A DNA stretch of 64,000 nucleotides from CAYQUO01 sp964420835 (GCA_964420835.1 CAYQUO010000018.1:7380-71379), one strand, 5' to 3'; positions 1 to 8,649 are shown, counted from the first letter of the stretch. Made by a program: numbers and translations. The notes: generated by a model not told the origin, from the sequence alone.

Positions 1-1038
1 CTTGACGATGGGGGCGTTAAAGGCCGGTTTTTCGCGCACTACCGCTCCTCCGCCCTCGCTTGAACTGATGCGGGCATAGATGGGGGTGGGTTCCGGGCTC
101 ACTGTCAGTGTGGCGGTGCGGGTCGGCACGAGCGTACGGGTGGGTGTTGGTGTGGCCGGCAGGGGGCTGGGCGTATTGCTGGCGGTTGGGCTTTTGCTGG
201 GCGTTGCGGTCAGCGTGGGCGGTCCCATGGGTAGGGCCATGCGGGTCTGCAGGGCGGTGCCCAGCCCCGTCCCGCCGATGACGGCCACGGCTGCCAGCAG
301 GGCCAGCGTTGTCGTCAGGGTGTAGCCGAAGGCGTTCAGCGGCCGGAAATGCATCAGCGCCAGGAGGATCGTGCCGGTGATGGCGGCCACTGCCAGGTAA
401 ATGGCGAAGACCAGCAGCCCATCCGGCCACAGGCCGGGCCTGCCACTGGCCAGGCCGTAGCCGGCAACCCCCAGTGGCAGCAGCAACCCGTATGCCAGGG
501 CGGCGCTGGCCACCATGGGCTTCTGTTTTGGGGACCGGACAAGCAGGTACACCGCCAGAACATCACCGCCTGCCAGCAGAATCAGGTTGGGGACGGAAAG
601 GTGAGCCATGCGCAGGGCCATCTCGTAGGGCAGGTCCGGCCAGAAAAGCCGTGCCAGCAGGCCGGCCAGCATGCCGGCCAGGAAGGTGATCGCCCCGCCC
701 ATGAAAAGGCCGCCGGTTGTCCGCAGGAAAAACTGCACCGATCCGACAATGGCCGCCAGGGACAGGCCGACCACCGGGGCCATGAAGGGCGCCACCAGCA
801 CGGCCAGCAGGTAGAATGCCGGGGCGTCAAACAGCAGGGCGGCCACCAGTGCCAGCCCAGAGAGAAAAATGAAGATATAGAAGTCCAGGGAGGGTACGAT
901 CCGGCGGGCCAGTTCTTCAATGATTAAAGCCCGGTCGCCGGCATCGCCCGGGTAGACCATGCGCTGCCTCCGGCGCCGGCGTGCGGGCGGCAGGGATTGC
1001 TCTTGGCGGGGGATGTTTTCACTGGTTGGCAGGTTCAT
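1..1038 (-). CDS. DUF389-like membrane protein with C-terminal SH3b domain (3' end off window)
   Basis: The protein starts at 1038 in an ATGA overlap with the stop of the upstream HAD gene and runs off the left edge. After a short Arg-rich N-terminus come about seven hydrophobic segments. The second carries APFMAPVVGLSL, which matches the conserved core of the DUF389 membrane family (function unknown). Past the last membrane segment is a Thr/Pro-rich linker, then a stretch ending GGAVVREKPAFNAPIV, which looks like the first strands of a bacterial SH3 (SH3b) domain. I infer a membrane-anchored protein with an extracytoplasmic wall- or ligand-binding module. The domain calls are by eye; the C-terminus is not visible. 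Confidence 0.75.
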   Translation of the reverse strand, partial: MNLPTSENIPRQEQSLPPARRRRRQRMVYPGDAGDRALIIEELARRIVPSLDFYIFIFLSGLALVAALLFDAPAFYLLAVLVAPFMAPVVGLSLAAIVGSVQFFLRTTGGLFMGGAITFLAGMLAGLLARLFWPDLPYEMALRMAHLSVPNLILLAGGDVLAVYLLVRSPKQKPMVASAALAYGLLLPLGVAGYGLASGRPGLWPDGLLVFAIYLAVAAITGTILLALMHFRPLNAFGYTLTTTLALLAAVAVIGGTGLGTALQTRMALPMGPPTLTATPSKSPTASNTPSPLPATPTPTRTLVPTRTATLTVSPEPTPIYARISSSEGGGAVVREKPAFNAPIVK

Positions 1039-1505
1039 CGTCTCAGGGTGGCGATCAATCGTTTGGGTTTGTCCAGCAGGTCAAAGGCGCTCAGGATGTC
1101 CGGGACCAGAATATCGGCGGCTGCCAGGCAGGTCATCGCCGTGCCCTCCGGTGAAGCCACGCAAATGCCCACCCTGGCTGCCTTCAGCATGCGGGCATCG
1201 TTGGCGCCCTGCCCGATTGCGGCGGTTCGCAAGGCACCCCGCTTGCGGATGAAGGCTTCCTTTTGTTCGCCTTCCCTGCCGGGCATCAGCAGGGCCACTG
1301 GCAGGTCCAGGCTGCGTGCAGTTTCAGCCGCCCGGCCGTGCGTGTCCGCAGAGAGGATGTGGATCAGCAGGCGATCCTGCAGCGCCTTCAGTCTTTCCTT
1401 GACCCCCGGGACAAGTTCGCCGTCAACCACGAGCGTTCCGTTCAGGTCGCAAACCAGGTGTTCCAGCCGGATTGGTCTTCGTCCCGGGATGTCAAATTCG
1501 ATCAT
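1035..1505 (-). CDS. HAD-superfamily soluble P-type-ATPase-like protein
   Basis: A 156-residue protein. DLNGTLVVDG near residue 20 is the HAD motif I with Asn in place of the second Asp. GQGANDARML near the middle matches the HAD motif III/IV region (GNGxND). The opening MIEFDIPG and overall size fit the COG4087 'soluble P-type ATPase' group, whose substrate is unknown. I chose the ATG at 1505 because homology-like sequence begins there and a TATAAT box lies 6 nt upstream, implying a leaderless mRNA. An upstream in-frame start would add 28 residues with no protein-like character. The stop overlaps the start of the downstream DUF389-like gene (ATGA). Confidence 0.8.
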   Translation of the reverse strand: MIEFDIPGRRPIRLEHLVCDLNGTLVVDGELVPGVKERLKALQDRLLIHILSADTHGRAAETARSLDLPVALLMPGREGEQKEAFIRKRGALRTAAIGQGANDARMLKAARVGICVASPEGTAMTCLAAADILVPDILSAFDLLDKPKRLIATLRR

Positions 1506-1520
1506 AATCGTATTATACAG
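1500..1520 (-). promoter_or_regulatory. -10 box directly before the HAD gene start (leaderless)
   Basis: On the minus strand TGTATAAT is followed by only six bases before the ATG at 1505. Transcription would begin at or beside the start codon, and no ribosome-binding site is present. No clear -35 was found. Confidence 0.5.
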
Positions 1521-1606
1521 CAGAGAAGGGCGGTGAACCATGCACACCAGGCCGCTGCGTGTGCCCGGGTTTTGGCGGGTGGCGTCCACTTCCTTTCAGG
1601 TTGTTT

Positions 1607-2134
1607 TCAAGGTGAATCGGGTTTCGTGTCGCCGGCAGCCTGGGCGAGCAGGCGCCGGGTGCTGTTGAAGGCCAGGGGCGGCAGGTGTTTGAGGTCAAAA
1701 AAGGCTGCCCCGCTGGCATCATCTCCGGCCTTCAGTTCACCCCCGGTAACACGCGCCCGGTAGACCAGCAACAGGTCCGATCCCCGCTGGTGTTCGCGCC
1801 CGTTGATCACATCCAGCAGGCTGGTGATCTCCACCTGCAGGCCGGTTTCCTCCAGGCACTCACGTGCGGCGGCCTCCCGCGGGTCTTCAAAGGCATCCAT
1901 GAATCCGGAGGGCAGCGTCCAACTCCCCTCGTATGGCGGGTAGACCCTTTGGGTCAGCAAGATCCTTCCCTGGTCATCCTCCACCAGGACGGCAACGGCC
2001 ACCTTGGGGTCGCTGAAGTGGATGTACCCGCAGGCCGGGCAGGTGGGGTGCTGCCTGCCGAACTGCTGCTGCATCTCCAATGGGGTGGCACATTGTGGGC
2101 AGTAACGGATGACGGGGTTGTGGTTGTGGCTCAG
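1607..2134 (-). CDS. NUDIX hydrolase with N-terminal zinc ribbon (NADH-pyrophosphatase-like)
   Basis: A 175-residue protein. The N-terminus holds a zinc ribbon, CPQC then CPAC, about 20 residues apart. A perfect Nudix box follows (G-x5-E-x7-REUxEExGU) in GFMDAFEDPREAAARECLEE. The family hydrolyses nucleoside diphosphate derivatives such as NADH or ADP-ribose with Mg2+. No ATG precedes the first zinc-ribbon cysteines. The best start is a CTG at 2134 that overlaps the anti-sigma stop as CTGA and has GGAGG five bases upstream. A TTG start near 2080 would cut away half the zinc ribbon. It is translationally coupled to the anti-sigma gene. Confidence 0.8.
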   Translation of the reverse strand: MSHNHNPVIRYCPQCATPLEMQQQFGRQHPTCPACGYIHFSDPKVAVAVLVEDDQGRILLTQRVYPPYEGSWTLPSGFMDAFEDPREAAARECLEETGLQVEITSLLDVINGREHQRGSDLLLVYRARVTGGELKAGDDASGAAFFDLKHLPPLAFNSTRRLLAQAAGDTKPDSP

Positions 2135-3024
2135 GGTTTCCTCCGTCGCATGAGCAGGTCGGCGATCCAGGCGGCTGCAGCGGCCAGGGCAGCGATGATG
2201 GCGGCCACGAACCAGCCGGAAAGCGGGAAGGCGGCTGGCATGGCGGCCGGAGCGGGTTCTGCCGCCGGAATTGCCTGTTTGCCTTGTTCTTCAGCCGGGG
2301 CGATCCCCAGGATGGGCCCACTGCCTTCCAGCGGAGGTGGAACAAGGGATGGAGTGGGCTCTGGGAGTCGCTTTTCCTCTGCCGGCTGGGTGGCTTTCGG
2401 CTGGGGCAACCCCTGCAGGTTCTCCACCCCGCTGGGGGAAGGCGGAGCCTGGAGGTCGGGCTCCACAGGCATCGCTGCGGCGGCCTCCGGCTCGCCAGGC
2501 CCCTCCATAGCCGGCAGGGCAGCCATGGGCGGCTCCACCGCTCCACCCCCTCCGCCGCGGCCTTCTGTGCGGGCCCAGGGGTATTGTTCCGGCGGCCCCC
2601 AAAAGATCAGTGGCGGCGGCGTTGGTTTACCGGCTTCCGCATCGGCAGCATGCTCCCGGGCAAATTGAACTGCCGCCGGTGCCGCAGCCTTGGGCGGAGA
2701 TAATGAGAACATCCCGGCGGCAAAGGTTGCCAGCATCACCAGCGTTGCCGCTGCCGAAGCCAGGCGCAGCGGCGAGAACCAGCCGGGTGGGCGTCTGCCC
2801 GCTGAAGCCGCCGTCCCGGGGCTTAGGGTGTAATTCCGCCGGGCGCGTTCGGGTTTTACACTGCGCAGGGTGTTCCGCACGGCGCGCAGTTCATCCAGGG
2901 CATCCACCAGCGCCGCATCATTGGCAAGGCGTTGTTCCAGGCGCTGCCGTTCAGCCTCCTCCAGTTCACCGTCAAGGAAGGCGGAAAGCAGCTCCCAGTC
3001 ACGTTCGGGTCTGGGCGTGTTCAT
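2131..3024 (-). CDS. Anti-sigma factor, membrane-bound, zf-HC2-like
   Basis: A 297-residue protein. The N-terminal region (WELLSAFLDGELEEAERQ onward) is typical of anti-sigma domains, although the zinc-binding HxxxCxxC of classical zf-HC2 proteins is not evident. A membrane segment follows at about residues 97-118. A long Pro/Ala/Glu-rich region comes next, and a second hydrophobic segment ends in RRRKP at the C-terminus. The ATG at 3024 shares one base with the sigma-factor stop (TGATG), so the two are coupled. It presumably holds the ECF sigma factor inactive until a cell-envelope signal arrives. Confidence 0.8.
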   Translation of the reverse strand: MNTPRPERDWELLSAFLDGELEEAERQRLEQRLANDAALVDALDELRAVRNTLRSVKPERARRNYTLSPGTAASAGRRPPGWFSPLRLASAAATLVMLATFAAGMFSLSPPKAAAPAAVQFAREHAADAEAGKPTPPPLIFWGPPEQYPWARTEGRGGGGGAVEPPMAALPAMEGPGEPEAAAAMPVEPDLQAPPSPSGVENLQGLPQPKATQPAEEKRLPEPTPSLVPPPLEGSGPILGIAPAEEQGKQAIPAAEPAPAAMPAAFPLSGWFVAAIIAALAAAAAWIADLLMRRRKP

Positions 3025-3629
3025 CAGCTTTCCCTGCCCATCTGACGAAATTCCGCCGGGAGAAGTTCCCCCTGGTCCTGCAGGCAGTCCCGCATGCGCA
3101 AACGGGCTCGCGCCAGCCGGCTCTTGATCGTTCCCACCGGCTTGCCGATGACACAGGCGGCTTCCCGGTAATCCAGGCCCTGCAGGTCCACCAGCACCAC
3201 AACCGCCCGAAAGTCCGCCTGCAGCGCCTGCAGGCAGTGGGCCAGTGCCTGTTTCAGTTCCTGCTGCGACAGGCTTTCCTCCGGTGAGGGATCGCTGCCG
3301 GCCAGCCATGCCGGCGATTCCATTTCTTCACCGTCCCCGGTTTCCGGCTCGAGCGGTGTGGTGGGTCTGCGTTTTCTGCGCCGCAGCTCATCCAGGCAGG
3401 CATTGGTCACCATGCGCAGCACCCAGGCCCTAAAGGACCCTCCCCGGTAGGTTTTTAAAGAGCGGTATGCCGAGATGAAAGCCGTCTGGGTGGCGTCGTC
3501 TGCCGCATCCTCGTCAAGCAGGATGCGGCATGCCACGTTGTAGGCGGCATCCTGGTGCGCCAGCACCAGCCTGTTAAAGGCGTCCAGGTCTCCCTCCTGT
3601 GCGGCCTGCACCAGGATGGCCTCATCCAT
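3024..3629 (-). CDS. ECF-type RNA polymerase sigma factor (sigma-70 family)
   Basis: 201 residues, the usual ECF length. Region 2 covers about residues 5-90 and includes AYNVACRILLDEDAADDATQ and the -10-binding RAWVLRMVTNACLDELRRRK. Region 4 is at about 140-190 with YREAACVIGKPVGTIKSRLA, a helix-turn-helix that binds the -35. An acidic linker separates the two. It lies upstream of and coupled to its anti-sigma partner. A TATAAT on the minus strand at 3680-3685 is a likely promoter, divergent from mntP. Confidence 0.92.
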   Translation of the reverse strand: MDEAILVQAAQEGDLDAFNRLVLAHQDAAYNVACRILLDEDAADDATQTAFISAYRSLKTYRGGSFRAWVLRMVTNACLDELRRRKRRPTTPLEPETGDGEEMESPAWLAGSDPSPEESLSQQELKQALAHCLQALQADFRAVVVLVDLQGLDYREAACVIGKPVGTIKSRLARARLRMRDCLQDQGELLPAEFRQMGRES

Positions 3630-3679
3630 GGATTCTGTACCTGCCTGAACGGGCGGTTGTGCTTTTCATGGCTCAGGGA

Positions 3680-3754
3680 ATTATAGTACAGAGTGAACCG
3701 GTGGGAATCCCTGATATAATCCACCTTCCGGGGTTGGGTGCACCCCGGTTTTTT
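3680..3754 (+). promoter_or_regulatory. Divergent promoter region and terminator-like 5' hairpin before mntP
   Basis: TATAAT at 3715-3720 (plus) faces mntP, and a TATAAT on the minus strand at 3680-3685 faces the sigma factor. Just after the expected plus-strand start lies a hairpin with 7-bp stems (3728-3734 and 3742-3748), a 7-nt loop and then six T (3749-3754). That is the layout of an intrinsic terminator, yet no gene upstream reads in this direction. It could be an attenuator or a 5'-stabilising stem for mntP. I see no yybP-ykoY riboswitch consensus. Confidence 0.5.
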
Positions 3755-3791
3755 GGGAGAACCATTGGCACAGGTTGGATTGTTGGAGATC

Positions 3792-4358
3792 ATGCTGGTT
3801 TCGGTTGGGCTGGCCATGGATGCCTTTGCCGTTTCGCTGGGCGTTGGCACAGATCCCGGCAACGGCACACGCAGGGCCATTGCCCGCATGGCTTTTCATT
3901 TTGGCCTCTTCCAGGGCTTGATGGCCTTCATTGGCTGGCTGGCCGGCAGCACCATTTCCCATCTCATATCAAGCGTTGACCACTGGGTGGGCTTTGCATT
4001 GCTGGCCTGGGTGGGTGTGCGCATGATGCGCTCCGGTCTCAACCCGAATTCTGATACGGGTTGCAGCAACCCCACCCGTGGTGGCACACTGGTGGTCCTT
4101 TGTGTGGCAACCAGCCTGGATGCCCTGGCGGTGGGCCTCAGTTTTGCGGTTATGGCGGTCAATATCGTATTGACCAGCCTGGCCATTGGCATCATCACCT
4201 TCGCCCTCTCGCTGGCAGGCGGGGCGGGAGGAAGTGCCCTTGGCGTCAAATTTGGCAAACGCATGGAAGTCGTCGGAGGGATCATTCTCATCGCCATCGG
4301 CTTGCGCATCCTTGTCACCCATCTGTTCCCATTCCCGGCAACCTTGCAGATCTATTAA
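3792..4358 (+). CDS. mntP: Manganese efflux pump MntP
   Basis: 188 residues with six hydrophobic segments, the normal size of MntP (YebN). The two internal repeats each carry the family signature: MDAFAVS at residues 9-15 and SLDALAVG at 108-114, whose Asp residues are needed for Mn2+ export. I chose the ATG at 3792 because the first signature begins nine residues later, as in homologues, and GGAG lies just upstream. An upstream GTG at 3738 sits inside a hairpin and would add 18 unlikely residues. It acts in the inner membrane and lowers cytoplasmic Mn2+. Confidence 0.92.
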   Translation: MLVSVGLAMDAFAVSLGVGTDPGNGTRRAIARMAFHFGLFQGLMAFIGWLAGSTISHLISSVDHWVGFALLAWVGVRMMRSGLNPNSDTGCSNPTRGGTLVVLCVATSLDALAVGLSFAVMAVNIVLTSLAIGIITFALSLAGGAGGSALGVKFGKRMEVVGGIILIAIGLRILVTHLFPFPATLQIY

Positions 4359-4455
4359 GTGGAAACCCTTCAAAATCCTCTATAATCACCTTAAGAATGC
4401 ATGGGCAACCGGTTCCCCGGTTGTTGGTTTTCATTTAACCTATTGGTGAATGCTT

Positions 4456-5901
4456 ATGAGACCGGTACTTTTGAGCAAACTCCTTGCATGTGGGCTGCTC
4501 TGCAGTTCCTTAATTACAGGGTGCGGCTCTTACCTGCCCTTTAGCCTGCAGTCCGTTCCCCAGGGTGAATCAAACCCGCTTGAGCAGCAGCCCGTACCAG
4601 CCGGGCAGTTGCCCGGGTTGCCGACTGATGCCTCTCCGCTCCCATCTCCTGACCTGCTGAAGACCTCTCCCATGCCGGATGAACCGGCGGCGCCGGACCA
4701 GGAGGGGGTTTCTGTCGATCTCCATTCGCAAAATGGGGGAGGCCCCCTCCCTGCCCCCGGGCTGGCGCCGGTTGTTCCCCCCTCGGCGCAATCAACAGAC
4801 ACTGGAGCGGACGGGTTCCCCCCAGGCATCAATCCCCTTACCGGCCTTCCCGTAACCGACCCCGAAACGCTTAACAAGCCTCCTGCACTGGTCTCCGTTG
4901 CCAATTGGCCGGTCTCCACCCGGCCGCAGGCGGGCCTGTCCTTCAGCCCCATGGTCTACGAACTTTACATTGGCGAGGGGATGAGCCGCTTCCTGGCCAT
5001 CTTTTATGGCGATTATCCTGTTGAGGCCAGGGAAGGCGGCACCGGCGTGGGCGGCGCCGGCCTGCCCCTGGATGATGCCGGCATTGGCCCGGTGCGTTCC
5101 GGGCGGCTGCCCTATGAGCACATCCGCAAACTGTACAACGGCTTCCTGGTCATGGCCTCCGCCTACCGGGGGGTGGCCGCCCACCTGTCTTCAACCACCA
5201 ACATTTTTGGCAGTGATGAATCGGATATTAACTCGGCCATGATCCCGGTCTCCAGGCTGGCCAGTATCGCCGCCTCCAACCCCAACCTCCTGGCAGAGGG
5301 CAGCCTGGCCGGCATGCGCTTTGATTACCGCGTCCCGCCGGGTGGGAAGGAGGCCCGCCGTTTCTGGTTCATGTTCAACGCTGTTGACCAGGTCCTTTGG
5401 AGATATGATCCCGCCGGCCAGACCTGGCACCGCTGGCAGGACAACGCCGATGGGACAACCTTCATCCAGGCAACCGACCGCCTGACCGGAGAACCATTAA
5501 CGTATGAGAACGTCGTGCTCCTTTTCGCCAACCATCGGGCCTGCACCGAAACAGCCTTCGATATCGACCTTCTTTACATGGACCGCATGCCGGCATTGCT
5601 TTTCCGGGATGGTCGGGTTTACAACATCTACTGGTCAACCCGGAGCGCTGAATACGAGAAGATCACCGGCAAACTGCGCCCCATCCGGTTCATCGATGAA
5701 CACGGCGATCCCTTCCCGTTCCACCCCGGGCAAACCTGGGTGCACCTTGTACCACAAAATACTCCCTACTGGGAAACTGCGGATACCGAGGTGCTTTTTG
5801 ACCTGCTTAACAAGCCGCAGGCGGGTACCGGTAACTGGGCAGCCCGGTTCCACCCCTCCCTGATGGTCGAAGACCCGCAGGTCTGCCAGGCCATTCGCTG
5901 A
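4456..5901 (+). CDS. DUF3048 (YerB-like) lipoprotein
   Basis: About 481 residues. The N-terminus is a lipoprotein signal with lipobox LITGC. A Pro-rich linker spans roughly residues 30-115, followed by a DUF3048 region: NPLTGLPV, then RPQAGLS, VYELYIGEGMSRFLAIF and IGPVRSGRLPYEHI. DUF3048 proteins are secreted and of unknown function. Two ATGs lie at 4450 and 4456. I prefer 4456, which has GGTGA six bases upstream. TATAAT at 4381-4386 is a plausible -10. It is a paralogue of the gene at 9104. Confidence 0.85.
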   Translation: MRPVLLSKLLACGLLCSSLITGCGSYLPFSLQSVPQGESNPLEQQPVPAGQLPGLPTDASPLPSPDLLKTSPMPDEPAAPDQEGVSVDLHSQNGGGPLPAPGLAPVVPPSAQSTDTGADGFPPGINPLTGLPVTDPETLNKPPALVSVANWPVSTRPQAGLSFSPMVYELYIGEGMSRFLAIFYGDYPVEAREGGTGVGGAGLPLDDAGIGPVRSGRLPYEHIRKLYNGFLVMASAYRGVAAHLSSTTNIFGSDESDINSAMIPVSRLASIAASNPNLLAEGSLAGMRFDYRVPPGGKEARRFWFMFNAVDQVLWRYDPAGQTWHRWQDNADGTTFIQATDRLTGEPLTYENVVLLFANHRACTETAFDIDLLYMDRMPALLFRDGRVYNIYWSTRSAEYEKITGKLRPIRFIDEHGDPFPFHPGQTWVHLVPQNTPYWETADTEVLFDLLNKPQAGTGNWAARFHPSLMVEDPQVCQAIR

Positions 5902-5930
5902 CCTTGCAGCAGGTGCCGGAAGGCGGTGTG

Positions 5931-5959
5931 CACCCCGCCCGGGATGGCGCGGCGGGGTG
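5931..5959. terminator. Hairpin between convergent genes
   Basis: CACCCCGCC (5931-5939) pairs perfectly with GGCGGGGTG (5951-5959) around an 11-nt loop. It lies between the DUF3048 gene and the convergent acyltransferase gene. There is no T tract, so any terminator role is a guess. Confidence 0.35.
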
Positions 5960-6044
5960 GTGAACCAGCTCTGTAGGGCTCTAACCAGCCGCCCGTCCAG
6001 CGGGTGCCGTCCAATTGAAATGACAGGAAATTAAGTGCCTGCCC

Positions 6045-6794
6045 TCAGGCCTGCGAAGGCTTTGCCGCGACCTTGCTGGAGGTGTTCTGGGGTTGGGCCA
6101 TTGCCCCCTCTTCGTCTGCTGTCTCGGAAAACCGCAGATATTCCTGGGTGGCGTTTTCCAGGTCACTGTACATCCCGCGGTACTCAGCCGGCAGCAGGGC
6201 GGCCAACTGGTACATCACCTCGCGGGTGATTCGCTCCCGAACCTCCCTGGAAAGGGCTGCCCCTCCATTAACGATATGAAAGGGCCGTCCCACCCGGAAG
6301 GTGAAATCCGTGCGTTTCAGCCGCTTCAGGTTATGCCAAAATTTCTCGCCACCCCAGAAAACCATCGGCAACAATGGGGCGCCGCTGCGTAGAGCCAGCA
6401 GCACCACCCCGGGGTACCCCTGCTGCAGCCTGCCGTCGCCGCTGCGGGTGCCCTCGGGGGCGATGGCCACGATCATGCCATTCCTGAGGGCCTGTTGCGC
6501 CTTTTCGTAGGCGGTAAAGTCCGCCTCGCCCTTCTTAAGCGGGATGCCCCCCCATAAACTGAAAAGCGGCCCAAAGAACGGGTTTTTCCAGGTCGTCGAT
6601 TTGGCCAACCCGGTCAACGGGCGGTCGGCCAGGTGGGTGTAACCCACCGGCACCTCCAAAAAGTTGACATGGTTGCCCACCAGGATCAATGGCCCCTTCC
6701 CGGGGATCTTGGCCAGTTCCGCGGCGTGCACCCGGCACAGGATGTCCACCAGCGCCCGGATGATGGCGGTCACCAAAAAGCGGGCGATCTTCAT
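6045..6794 (-). CDS. 1-acyl-glycerol-3-phosphate acyltransferase (PlsC family)
   Basis: 249 residues. NHVNFLE near residue 40 is the acyltransferase motif I (HX4D) with Glu in place of Asp. EGTRSGDGRLQQGYPG is the downstream substrate-binding motif. The family transfers an acyl chain to lysophosphatidic acid at the cytoplasmic membrane face. The start at 6794 forms an ATGA overlap with the lipid-kinase gene upstream. Together with the two kinases it forms a three-gene glycerolipid operon. The C-terminal 30 residues are low complexity. Confidence 0.85.
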   Translation of the reverse strand: MKIARFLVTAIIRALVDILCRVHAAELAKIPGKGPLILVGNHVNFLEVPVGYTHLADRPLTGLAKSTTWKNPFFGPLFSLWGGIPLKKGEADFTAYEKAQQALRNGMIVAIAPEGTRSGDGRLQQGYPGVVLLALRSGAPLLPMVFWGGEKFWHNLKRLKRTDFTFRVGRPFHIVNGGAALSREVRERITREVMYQLAALLPAEYRGMYSDLENATQEYLRFSETADEEGAMAQPQNTSSKVAAKPSQA

Positions 6795-7720
6795 TTCTTC
6801 TTCCTGTCCACCGTGAAGATCTCGAGCGATTTCGGCAGGAGCTCCACGCAAATTTCGTCGTTGGTGGTCGAAACGGTTTCCCCGTCGGCCTGGGAGGGCA
6901 GGTTGCCGGTGAGCGCCCGCACGGTCAGTTTGCGCCCCCGGTGGATGTGCACCTTGTTGTCGCGTTCCTGTGAGCCGTTGAACAACCTTGGCAATACGGT
7001 CAGTGTGCGCAGTTTGCTCATCCCATCGGCGATCAGCACGTCGAACATGCTGTCATCCGGTTCCGCCCGCGGCGCCATGAGGAACCCGCCCCCCATGCGC
7101 CGTCCGTTCATGGCGGAAACAAGGAGCGTGGTCTGTTCCAGGTGCATGTCGTCAAGCTGGATCTCCATCCTCGGCGCATCGTATACCGCCAGTGTGCGCA
7201 GGGCTGCCACCAGGTACCCGGCAAAACCGGAGATCTTCGAGCGGGTGGCCACAAAATTAACGGCCGCATCGATCCCAATGCCGATCCCGTTGGCAAAGTA
7301 GCGCCCCATGGGGTACAGGCCGCTGCGCACGAACCCGATGTCGATGCTCCGGGTGTGACCGTTCGCCAGGATGGCCGCGCTCTTTTCCAGGTCGTGCGGC
7401 ACATCGATGGCGTAACCCAGGTCGTTTCCCCGGCCGATCGACAGCAGAGCCAGCCTGGCCTGCCCAAGACCGGCCTCCCTGGCCAGCAGGAGGCCATTCA
7501 GCACCTCGTTGGCGGTTCCATCGCCGCCGGCTGCCACCACCACCTCGTAGCCCAGTGCCACCGCCTCCTGGGCCAGCCGGGCGGCGTGCCAGGGTGCACT
7601 CGTCTGCACCAGGTCAAAATCAACCCCGTACTTCTTTAACGCTTTTTCCACATCCGGGATGCTGTTAATGCCCTTGCCCTTATTGGACTCCGGGTTGGCA
7701 ATGACGCGCATCTTCATCAT
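6791..7720 (-). CDS. Diacylglycerol/lipid kinase family protein (YegS-like), copy 2
   Basis: 309 residues. The N-terminal NP-rich strand (MRVIANPESNKGKG) and AAGGDGTANEVLNGL at about residues 63-77 form the catalytic ATP-binding motif of the DAGK domain. GRGNDLGYA (about 96-104) and the C-terminal beta-domain motifs (NGRRMGGGF, ADGE) also fit. It phosphorylates a lipid such as diacylglycerol or another lipid alcohol with ATP. The start overlaps the stop of the upstream paralogue (ATGA). It is plainly a tandem duplicate of the gene at 7717-8649. Confidence 0.88.
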   Translation of the reverse strand: MMKMRVIANPESNKGKGINSIPDVEKALKKYGVDFDLVQTSAPWHAARLAQEAVALGYEVVVAAGGDGTANEVLNGLLLAREAGLGQARLALLSIGRGNDLGYAIDVPHDLEKSAAILANGHTRSIDIGFVRSGLYPMGRYFANGIGIGIDAAVNFVATRSKISGFAGYLVAALRTLAVYDAPRMEIQLDDMHLEQTTLLVSAMNGRRMGGGFLMAPRAEPDDSMFDVLIADGMSKLRTLTVLPRLFNGSQERDNKVHIHRGRKLTVRALTGNLPSQADGETVSTTNDEICVELLPKSLEIFTVDRKKK

Positions 7721-8649
7721 GTTGCTTGAACTCCTTCGCTGAGGATCTCGATGGCTTTTGGATGCATCTTCACGGTCACCTGGTCGCCCTTGGTGCAGAT
7801 GGTTTCCCCGTCCGCATGCACCGGCAGGGTTCCTTTAATGGCTTTTACGCTGATGCTGCCGGAGCGGCGGAAGTGGATCTGTTTAAACCGCCCCTGGCTG
7901 CCGTTAAAAAAGGACGGGAGGATGCGAAGCACGGAGAGACGGCTCATCTCTGTGCCCAGGCACAGGTCGAACAAGCCATCATTGTTGGCCGCTTCCGGTG
8001 CCATCAAAAAGCCGCCGCCCATGCGCCTTCCGTTCATGATGGAAACCAACAGGCAGGGCCAGGTGAGCGTCTCATCGTCCAGCGTGATCTCCAGCAGCGG
8101 GGCGTCAAAATACAGGACCATTGTTTTCATGGCCGCTGCCAGGTAGCCCGGGAAGCCGGACAGGCTGGATTCGGCGGCAAGGAAGCCGACCACGGTGTCA
8201 AAGCCAATGCCGATCCCGTTGCCGAAGAATCTCCCGTTGGGATACAGGCCGCCGCGCACCTCGCCAACGTCCATGGGGATGCTCTTGCCGGTGGCCAGGA
8301 TCTCCACGCTCTTTTTCACGTTGTGGGGGATTCCGGCGCCAAAACCGAAGTCGTTCCCCCGGCCGATCGGCAGCAGGGCCAGCCTGGCGTGTCCCAGCCC
8401 GGCCTTCCTGGCCTGCATCAGCCCGTTCAACACCTCGTTGGCGGTGCCGTCGCCGCCGGCCGCAGCCACCACCTCGTACCCGTTCACCACGGCCTCTTCG
8501 GCCAGCCTGGCACCGTGCCAGGGGCTGTCCGTCTTCACCAGGTCGTAGGGGATGCCATGTTTTTTTAGTTCACCTTCGAGCATGGGCAGTCTCTTTTTCG
8601 CATTGCCCTTGTCTGCTGCCGGGTTAAGGATGATGCATGTCTTGTTCAT
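7717..8649 (-). CDS. Diacylglycerol/lipid kinase family protein (YegS-like), copy 1
   Basis: 310 residues, closely related in layout and motifs to its downstream neighbour: NPAADKGNAKKR at the N-terminus, AAGGDGTANEVLNGLM in the catalytic loop, GRGNDFGFG, NGRRMGGGFLMAP and HADGE near the end. I chose the ATG at 8649 because the domain begins directly after it. An upstream start adds 16 residues with no domain similarity. It is the first gene of the three-gene lipid operon. The pair may have diverged in lipid specificity. Confidence 0.88.
   Translation of the reverse strand: MNKTCIILNPAADKGNAKKRLPMLEGELKKHGIPYDLVKTDSPWHGARLAEEAVVNGYEVVAAAGGDGTANEVLNGLMQARKAGLGHARLALLPIGRGNDFGFGAGIPHNVKKSVEILATGKSIPMDVGEVRGGLYPNGRFFGNGIGIGFDTVVGFLAAESSLSGFPGYLAAAMKTMVLYFDAPLLEITLDDETLTWPCLLVSIMNGRRMGGGFLMAPEAANNDGLFDLCLGTEMSRLSVLRILPSFFNGSQGRFKQIHFRRSGSISVKAIKGTLPVHADGETICTKGDQVTVKMHPKAIEILSEGVQAT

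Noticed and set aside
3700..3791. yybP-ykoY manganese riboswitch before mntP
   Set aside because: The leader is too short and lacks the conserved loop sequences; only a terminator-like hairpin is present.
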